A stretch of DNA of 43,923 nt. Source: a virus. Each line of letters starts with the position of its first letter. Position 1 is the first letter of the stretch. Under the pieces are notes generated by a model that was not told the DNA's origin, did not search any database, and saw only the letters and a program-made list of their open reading frames with translations. Positions 21,708-28,000 of this stretch are shown here, piece after piece. The stretch lies in the IMG/VR virus record IMGVR_UViG_3300031841_001579, positions 1 through 43,923 of that record; one strand, given 5' to 3'. Made by a program: the position numbers and the translations under genes.

Positions 21708-21948
21708 CCCGGAAGTTGAGCAGCCTGCTCACTACAACGCGGGGTCCGTCGAGGCTATCGAAGCAATCGAGGCGTCGATGGACCCCGTAATGTATGAGGG
21801 CTACCTCAAAGGACAGGTGTTGAAGTACCTGTGGCGCTACCGCTACAAGGGCAAGCCCGTCCAAGACTTGCTCAAGGCGCAATGGTATTTAAACAAGCTG
21901 GTTGATAGAGTGTTCGAGTCAGAGAAGAAAGCACTCCACGATGCTTGA
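21691..21948 (+). CDS. DUF3310-type phage protein, 85 aa
   Basis: The block A-H-Y-N-A-G-S-V-E-A-I-E-A-I-E followed by Y-L-K-G-Q-V-L-K-Y-L-W-R-Y and K-G-K-P-V-Q-D-L-L-K-A-Q-W-Y-L is the well-known DUF3310 signature of many phages, sometimes placed near nucleotide kinases. It probably acts in nucleotide metabolism, but no activity is established. ATG 21691 overlaps the preceding ORF, and the 3' end overlaps the methyltransferase start. Confidence 0.8.
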   Translation: MQSKSDPEVEQPAHYNAGSVEAIEAIEASMDPVMYEGYLKGQVLKYLWRYRYKGKPVQDLLKAQWYLNKLVDRVFESEKKALHDA

Positions 21949-22582
21949 ACATTACCTAAGCCTGCCGGGTCGGTACTACGACAAGGACCATTGGTATGCC
22001 TTCGAGCCTGAGTTTGACGCCGTGTCCAAGGACGCGAGCGTAATCTACCTGGGCTGCGGGCGCGGGTCTGCGCTGCTAGAGTTCAAGCGCGGGGTTGGCA
22101 TCGACTTCAACCCGAACCTCGTTCCGCTCTGGCATACGCAGGGGATCGCTGACCGCTGCTGGAATGCACCAGTCGAGGAAGGTCTGGCCTGGGAAGACTG
22201 GCACTTCGATTGGACGATGAGCGTGGACTTCCTCGAACACTTGCAGCCCGACGCTGTTGACGCTGCGCTGTACGAGATCATGCGGCTCGCCCCGGCTGGT
22301 GTTCACATCATCGACCTAAAGGGCGAGTCCGCGTACCGAGGACCGAACGGTGAGAACCTGCACCCCAGCGCAAACGATGCTGAGTTCTGGGAGAACGCCT
22401 TCGCCCAAGCGCGACGGACTGCTGGACTGAACCCTGATCTGCTGGCGTTTAAACTTGTTCGTCGGGATCGCTTCCTGTCTGTTCGTTGGCCTGTTGCAGC
22501 CGATCAAGCAGAGCTTTCTGTTGGGCGTAACGCGCTCGGGCTTCCGCGCGAATCTTCTCTCGATGCCGCTCACGATATTTAG
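21941..22582 (+). CDS. SAM-dependent methyltransferase-like protein, 213 aa
   Basis: Class I methyltransferase features: V-I-Y-L-G-C-G-R-G (about 34-42) as the SAM-binding glycine loop, G-V-G-I-D-F-N with the acidic ribose-binding residue, and S-V-D-F-L-E-H-L (about 91-98) as the D/E-H-L motif. No DNA-methylase catalytic motif such as N-P-P-Y or P-C is seen, so a small-molecule, lipid or sugar substrate is as likely as DNA. It is the last gene of the rightward arm; its last 134 bases overlap the opposing zinc-finger gene. Confidence 0.75.
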   Translation: MLEHYLSLPGRYYDKDHWYAFEPEFDAVSKDASVIYLGCGRGSALLEFKRGVGIDFNPNLVPLWHTQGIADRCWNAPVEEGLAWEDWHFDWTMSVDFLEHLQPDAVDAALYEIMRLAPAGVHIIDLKGESAYRGPNGENLHPSANDAEFWENAFAQARRTAGLNPDLLAFKLVRRDRFLSVRWPVAADQAELSVGRNALGLPRESSLDAAHDI

Positions 22583-22757
22583 CGGCTGATCGCTTGGACG
22601 AGTTGGGGTTACGCTGCTTCCACTCGCGCGTCTGCGCTGAACGACAGGTGCGGCACACAGAGCGCAGGCCGTCACGGCCCTTGGAGTCAAAGCCGAAGTA
22701 AGCCGAGGTGTTCGGGAGTTCTTCCCGGCACTTGCTACAGGTCTTCTTGAGGGTCAT
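22449..22757 (-). CDS. Zinc-finger protein resembling the N-terminus of HNH / endonuclease VII-like proteins
   Basis: With start ATG 22757 it is 102 aa (a TTG at 22766 is an alternative). C-S-K-C-R-E-E-L-P and C-R-T-C flank G-L-R-S-V, the usual CxxC ... DGLRxxCRxC zinc module found at the start of phage recombination endonuclease VII-like proteins. The catalytic HNH part is absent; the rest is an Arg/Lys/Glu-rich helix. It could be a truncated nuclease or a DNA-binding accessory protein. Its TAA stop lies within the GTTTAAAC site at 22447-22454, and it overlaps the opposing methyltransferase gene. Confidence 0.6.
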   Translation of the reverse strand: MTLKKTCSKCREELPNTSAYFGFDSKGRDGLRSVCRTCRSAQTREWKQRNPNSSKRSAAKYRERHREKIRAEARARYAQQKALLDRLQQANEQTGSDPDEQV

Positions 22758-23175
22758 CTTGCTCAAGGGAGAGGGCTGAGAGTTCTTTGAGGTACTGCCC
22801 GCACTTGGTGTGCAAGCGGTCGATCTCCCGCTGCACTTCCTTGTATGCGCCAGTTCGAGTCACATTGAACAGGACTTCACCGTAGCTCTGGTCAGGGCTC
22901 TGCGCCACCCTGCTGTGCAGGTCACGCTCAAGCTCCACCATAAGAGTGAACTCCTTGTGCCGGGAGAAAGCCAGGGCAGCGGCGAGGATGTTGACCTCGG
23001 GATCCTGCGGGTTCAGGTCGAACCGCTGCGCGTAGTGCGCGGCTAGTTCAAGCGTCGTTTGACGCACGATGGCAAGGCCCTCCGTATCGCCGAAGCGTTG
23101 CCGGGCCATGTCCTCGACAGACGGCAGGCGCTCGAACGAAGGGTCAGGCTGTTCCGAGCTTGCGGGCATCGACAT
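22735..23175 (-). CDS. Hypothetical helical protein, 146 aa (possible small terminase)
   Basis: Predominantly helical, acidic at both ends, with D-L-N-P-Q-D-P-E-V-N-I-L-A-A-A-L-A and a long Glu/Arg/Lys-rich C-terminal helix. Short-tailed phages often encode the small terminase subunit near the lysis genes at the end of the late operon, and none has been found elsewhere here, so it is a candidate by position. No helix-turn-helix is evident, so this remains a guess. It overlaps both neighbours. Confidence 0.6.
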   Translation of the reverse strand: MSMPASSEQPDPSFERLPSVEDMARQRFGDTEGLAIVRQTTLELAAHYAQRFDLNPQDPEVNILAAALAFSRHKEFTLMVELERDLHSRVAQSPDQSYGEVLFNVTRTGAYKEVQREIDRLHTKCGQYLKELSALSLEQDDPQEDL

Positions 23176-23605
23176 AGCTATTCCTCTGTCTCTCTTGGAC
23201 TAGGTAGGCCAGGGCAAAGTCAGGCACCAGCACACAGTCAATGTGCGTGTAGCCCAGTTCTCGTACAGCGTAGACGCGGTTAGTCCCGCCCCACACCATG
23301 TTCACGACGGGGCCGTCAGGAAAGCCGACAGGAATAATGCTGCCGCTGTCGCTGCCCGACTTGAGTCCACCCTTCGTTTCCTTGAAGTAATCAACGATGT
23401 CTTCGCGCGGCTTACGCACAACGATGACTGGGTTGAGTAGTCCCGTGTCGCCAATCGACTCGCGCACCTCGTCCACGAAAGATTGGACCGGACGCACCGG
23501 ACAGTAGAGATCGTCCAAAGGCATTGCCTTGACCGGGAACCTGTCGATCACCACGCCTGCGTATTGCACAAACGAGGCCCGACTCCTCATGTGCAACTTC
23601 TTCAT
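23144..23605 (-). CDS. ParB/sulfiredoxin-like domain protein, 153 aa
   Basis: The family pattern is visible: V-R-P-V-Q near residue 40, a helix ending S-I-G-D-T-G-L-L-N-P-V-I-V-V-R, and W-G-G-T-N-R-V-Y-A-V-R-E-L-G-Y with the G-x-x-R box, then I-D-C-V-L-V. ParB-like domains in phages can be CTP/ATP-using nucleases or DNA-binding switches. No helix-turn-helix or dimerisation domain follows. ATG 23605 overlaps the resolvase stop. Confidence 0.75.
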   Translation of the reverse strand: MKKLHMRSRASFVQYAGVVIDRFPVKAMPLDDLYCPVRPVQSFVDEVRESIGDTGLLNPVIVVRKPREDIVDYFKETKGGLKSGSDSGSIIPVGFPDGPVVNMVWGGTNRVYAVRELGYTHIDCVLVPDFALAYLVQERQRNSYVDARKLGTA

Positions 23606-24111
23606 CGCTCAGGTACCAGCTTGCTGAACATCAGGAGTGCCGCAAGGGCTGCGTCGTTTTCGTGAGAGGTGCGGCAGCATTCGCCCAGCAGCGTTTGCAC
23701 CGTCTCCTTGACCTCGGACTTCTTTGGGATCGCCTTGCGGTCGAACGGCTTGTCGAGTGCGCGGCAGACCGCACGCTTGAGCGAGAGCGGAGCAGCGTGA
23801 CGGAACGGGATCGAGTGGTGGTGAGCCCAAGAGACAATGATCGTTGAGACTGCCCACAGGAATGCAGTCGTCCGGATCTGTCCCATGATGAACGGCGGCG
23901 TCTCGCTGGCGATAGCCTGGATCGGGCCGTACTCCTTGTGCAGCCGTTCGAGCTTGGGCCACAGGAACCGCACGAACATCAGCGGTTGCGTAGCCTTGCC
24001 GACTGCGCTGGACTCAGACCAAAGGAGTTTGGCTGCCTTGCCGTCATCCGAAATCTTGACCAAGCAAAGGCCAAGGTTGCGGTAGCCGGGATCTACACCT
24101 AGTACGATCAT
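23602..24111 (-). CDS. RuvC-like Holliday junction resolvase
   Basis: A 169-aa RNase H-fold protein. V-D-P-G-Y-R-N-L-G-L at 6-15 holds the first catalytic Asp (7), E70 follows in I-A-S-E-T-P-P-F, and the C-terminal S-H-E-N-D-A-A-L-A-A (149-158) supplies the last His/Asp ligands. It would resolve branched replicating DNA before packaging, in line with its position in the late arm. Start and stop overlap both neighbours (ATGA). Confidence 0.85.
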   Translation of the reverse strand: MIVLGVDPGYRNLGLCLVKISDDGKAAKLLWSESSAVGKATQPLMFVRFLWPKLERLHKEYGPIQAIASETPPFIMGQIRTTAFLWAVSTIIVSWAHHHSIPFRHAAPLSLKRAVCRALDKPFDRKAIPKKSEVKETVQTLLGECCRTSHENDAALAALLMFSKLVPER

Positions 24112-24563
24112 GTGCGGGGGCCTGTCCTCGACAGGTTCTTCAACTGTGTAAACAGATACTCTTTTTTCGCCATCACTTCAAGGGGTGGCCGAGTTCTCTT
24201 CCCACGCGGACGGAGGTCGAGCAGCGCAAGGGCGAGTTCCGCACGGTTGGCTTTGACCTTCATGTATGGGAAGACTGCACGCAGCACCAGCTCACAGTCA
24301 GCAGCACCCTGCACAAGCCAGCGGTAGCAAACCCTGTGGTGTTCGCTGCGCGGCTTGCCCAAAGTGTAGACGCGGCCCACCATGAACCGCGCCATGAACC
24401 AGTCGCAGATTTCCTGCGACACATTAGTGACCGTGACCGTCACGCGATAGCTAGGGTAGCTGCCCCGGTTATCGCGCGTGGCGTGGATGCTGCCGTCCGA
24501 GTCGATGAACCCCGCTATGTAAGCGAGATCATTCGGCGGGAGGTTGAGGTCTGGTTGCTGCAA
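24108..24563 (-). CDS. Single-motif LAGLIDADG homing endonuclease
   Basis: I-A-G-F-I-D-S-D-G-S-I at about 17-27 is the dimer-helix and catalytic motif, with the acidic residue in D-S-D-G. It is followed by Y-R-V-T-V-T-V-T-N and a basic C-terminus. One motif in 151 residues means it should work as a homodimer. It is free-standing: the neighbouring genes look intact, with no intron or intein seen. The start appears to be TTG 24563, inside the lipoprotein gene; the stop overlaps the resolvase ATG. Mobile genes are rarely this tightly coupled in an operon. Confidence 0.8.
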   Translation of the reverse strand: MQQPDLNLPPNDLAYIAGFIDSDGSIHATRDNRGSYPSYRVTVTVTNVSQEICDWFMARFMVGRVYTLGKPRSEHHRVCYRWLVQGAADCELVLRAVFPYMKVKANRAELALALLDLRPRGKRTRPPLEVMAKKEYLFTQLKNLSRTGPRT

Positions 24564-24894
24564 GGACAGCGCGTAGCTTCGCCACCATCTGCGTGGGCGG
24601 CGGCGCGATCCAAGTCATCAGCCACAGTCCAAGCAGGCTGTACGAAAGCCATTGAGCTTGATCGAGAAGTTGGGAGATCATCTCCCAGACAGAGGTCGGA
24701 GCTTGCGGTTCCATTTGGGTCTCAACTATCGTGGCTTCGGCCAGCCCAACACCGACCGCTGCGCCAGCCGCAGCAGTTCCAGGGCCGCCGAGTGCGCCGA
24801 GTGCAGCACCCCCTGCTGCCGCACCGACACGGGTCAATGCCGCGCAAGCGGCGAAGAGCGGAAGGTAGCAGAAGATGCAGCGTTGTTTAAACAT
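24529..24894 (-). CDS. Predicted lipoprotein with Gly/Ala zipper and membrane segment (lysis candidate)
   Basis: A 121-aa protein. The N-terminus M-F-K-Q-R-C then a hydrophobic run ending L-F-A-A-C fits a signal peptide with lipobox. Then comes a Gly/Ala-rich helix (about 20-50) and a second hydrophobic stretch L-S-Y-S-L-L-G-L-W-L-M-T-W. Its place directly after a holin-like gene at the end of the virion operon suggests a spanin or other lysis function, but spanin-typical Pro-rich or coiled-coil parts are not clear. ATG 24894 overlaps the preceding stop; a GTTTAAAC site covers the first codons. Confidence 0.55.
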   Translation of the reverse strand: MFKQRCIFCYLPLFAACAALTRVGAAAGGAALGALGGPGTAAAGAAVGVGLAEATIVETQMEPQAPTSVWEMISQLLDQAQWLSYSLLGLWLMTWIAPPPTQMVAKLRAVLAATRPQPPAE

Positions 24895-25091
24895 CAGCGG
24901 TTGCGAGCCTCCAGCATGGTGATGCGGTGTTCGATCTCCAGCATGAAGGCGGCGAGTTCCTTGTCCCGCGCCTCGCCCGCTTTCTCGATGTCGTCAACCC
25001 GAGACCACAGCATCGTGAGCAAGAAGACTGTGATCGCAACTAGGAGCCGCGAGACTAGAGAGAGAATCCTGTCTTCGAGCCGCTGGTTCAT
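24894..25091 (-). CDS. Holin-like small membrane protein, 65 aa
   Basis: It starts at ATG 25091, overlapping the stop of the giant internal protein gene (ATGA). One transmembrane helix S-R-L-L-V-A-I-T-V-F-L-L-T-M-L-W at about 15-30 is followed by a charged helical tail with E-K-A-G-E-A-R-D-K-E-L-A. Size and layout are close to a T7-type holin or to a short inner-membrane spanin. The gene sits where T7-like phages place gene 17.5. No endolysin gene is recognised beside it. Confidence 0.6.
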   Translation of the reverse strand: MNQRLEDRILSLVSRLLVAITVFLLTMLWSRVDDIEKAGEARDKELAAFMLEIEHRITMLEARNR

Positions 25092-28000
25092 CTCGCCATA
25101 CCTGCCTTCATCAAGCCCACCGCCGTGTGGTTGACCGCCTTGATGTTGTCGATGAGCTTCTTGCGCATACGCTCGTCCGAGGTAGCCGCAAGACGCATCT
25201 TCATCTTCTGGATCATGTCGCGGTACGAGTAGACCGCACGCATGGTCTCTTGGTGCGGGCTGGCCTTCTTGATCCCGAGACCAAAGTCCGAGTCCAAGAT
25301 CCAACGCTCCGTGTCCGTGTAGTCCACATACGGCGACCGCTCCTCCTGCGTGGCGAAGCTGCCGTAGCCGAGTTCACGCGCCGTGTATTGCAGAACTTTA
25401 AACGGCCAGATCGCGTTCTGTGCCTGCTCGAACATTCCCCGGCGCGGGTAAGGGTTGCGCTCGCCGCCCGAGATTAGCTCGCCGCCACCAGTCATGATGC
25501 CGAAGATGCCTCCGTAAGACTGGATACCTGCGTCACTAAGTTGCCGCTCCATCAGCCTCGGGCTAAACGGGTGCGCAGAGTCACCGAAACCAAACGCCTC
25601 GGCAAACGGGATAGCGAGGCGGTCCCCGAAAGTTGCCAGCGTAAGAGCGGCCTCGAAGTTGGCGTTCAAGCGGCCAAGATCGACGCGGTACTCGCCGAGC
25701 TTGAGGTGGGCCTTACCCTCGTCAGTAGTCACGATGCGCTGGTTCTTGATCGTGTTGGCAAGACGGGAAAGACGGGACGGGTTCTCCGCAAACTTGCTCC
25801 ATGCCCAAGGCATGTAGTGGCGCGGGAAGCTGTAGTAGCTAATCGCACGCCGGACGCCATTCCGCTCAAACGGAGTCAGCCGCTCGTAAGGAACATGCGC
25901 GTTCTTCGCAATCTCAACCGCACGCTCAAGCGGGTGGCCTTCACGGGCCAGCCCGATAACCGTGGACATGCGGTTGATAACCTCGCCAGTCTCGCGCAGT
26001 TCGCCAGCGGTGCCGCCCAGCTTCTCGGTAAGGCGATCAAAGAAACCGCGCACCTTTCCGCCAAGAAGATCGCCAGTACCGATGGCAGGCCCGCCCTCCA
26101 TGAGTGCGGCCATGCGCATGTTGATCAGACTGTCCGAAACCGTGCGCGATCCACGCGAGATCGAGGTAGCGAAGGTACCGAACAGGTTGCCCTCGGCAGC
26201 AGCCTGCATCAAATCGTACAGCGATAGCTGGCGACCGCCGCCCAGATCAAGGCTTGCGTTCGGGATCTCACCCAGGCGACTTGCCCGAAGAACTTCCGGG
26301 TCAATATTGTTGGGCAGCGATCCGCCTGCGCGACGGATTGCATCAACGACATCGTTGTGGGGCAGTAGCGTGACGCCGCTGTGCGTCATGCCCTGGACAT
26401 CCAGCATCGAGGTGGTCTGATCAGCGTGCTTAAGGAAGCGCGTGTCTCCCCAAAGCAGCTTCATCGTGTCCATGTAAGACGCGGCTAGGTTGTTCGGACT
26501 AACCCCAGCCGCACTTGCCTGAAACACACCCGATGCCAAGTTGTAAGCCTGGAACGGGACACGGAACGCCGTCTGGAACAGCTTGATCCCGTAGTTGATC
26601 GTGTCGAACATGCGCCAACCTTCGGGCGCAACCTTCGCGGTGTTGCTTACAGCCTTGGCCGCTGCCGTGATAGTGCGTTGGTTGCCAAAGACAACCTGCG
26701 TGTCCATAAGCTGATCAAGCGCGGCGCGGGAAGTCAGGTTACTGGCGTCGATCCAGTCGCCGTCGAGGTCAGCCTTGGCAGAAGCCCTGACGAAAGCCCT
26801 AGAACTGGTCGGCTTTACACCAGAGGTCGCCTCGTCAGCCATCCGGCCCAAGGGCAGAAAGCCGAAGCCCGACTCCTCGATGCCAAGCGAGACGATGTGT
26901 TCGTCGCCATCGTCGGTCCTGATCTTGATGTATTGGGGAACAACATCTTCGGTCTGCTCAAGCTCTCTCAGCGCGAGCGTCGTAGTGCCCTGCTCAGGGT
27001 CGGTTGTCCGACGAACGCTGCTGCGCAGGAACTTGCGACTGATTGGGTTCTTGGCGCTGTCGAGGACACCGACAACCGTACCGCCCAGGGCAAGGGACTC
27101 ACCCGGAGCTTTGCCCGATGCCTTGAGGAAGGTACCGAAGAAGTCCTCGATAGAGGCTTCCTGCTGGGCGCTGGACAGTCGCGTCAGTAGCGAGGCAACC
27201 GGGTCACTACTGAGGCGCGTCTCGTCGTAGGGCATCGCGTGCCCGCGAACGGTGTAGCCCTCATCCTTCATGACCTCCTCTAGCTCATCGAACCAACGCT
27301 GACTGTTGGGGTCACCGGAAGCAGAGGCTTCGCGCAGCGCAGCGTGCAGTTCGTCAAGCTCGTCAACAGTCAGCGAGTCAGTAGTTCGTTTAAACCGAGT
27401 CGAGTTCCGCATACCCAGGCGGGTAGCAATCTCGGTGTCGGTGCTGTCCATGTTGCCGATGATGCGCTCAATGCGGGCACGCCCGTTCTTACTAAAGAAC
27501 CTGCCCAGGTAGCCGATAGGTGAACCGGGACCAAAGACTCCCGACTCTAGGCTGGCAAAGAAGATGGACTGCTGCACGCCGCGCATACCGTCAAGCAGAG
27601 CCCGCGCCTTCGGAGGCAGAGCTTCAAGAACGATGTCGTCCACAATCGTGGAGATGTCGTTCATCGCAGAGTGAATGTCGTCCAGCAGTTCGTGCGGGAT
27701 TACCGGAGACTCAACGCCAGCTTTGGTTTGTGCCCTGAGGTAAGCACGCGCCTCGTTCACAGCCATGCGTGCTTGCCCATACGCCATCGCGTACTCGGTC
27801 GGCTGGCGTGACGAGGCAACGACACCCTCGTCAAGCAGGTTCTCCATAAGGTCAATGTCCCCGCGCTGAATACGAACAGGGTCCGAAACCTCGCCCGGAA
27901 GTTTAACCTTGATAGGCTTTACGGGGCCGTCGTAACCAGACTCACCGCGCTTGAGTTTCTGCGTCCTCGACGCGGCACGACTATCCTGCGCGGAACGGAG

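Noticed and set aside
23602-24894. Intron or intein hosting the LAGLIDADG gene
   Set aside because: The flanking RuvC and lipoprotein genes each look complete with their own starts and stops, and no split exon parts are seen.
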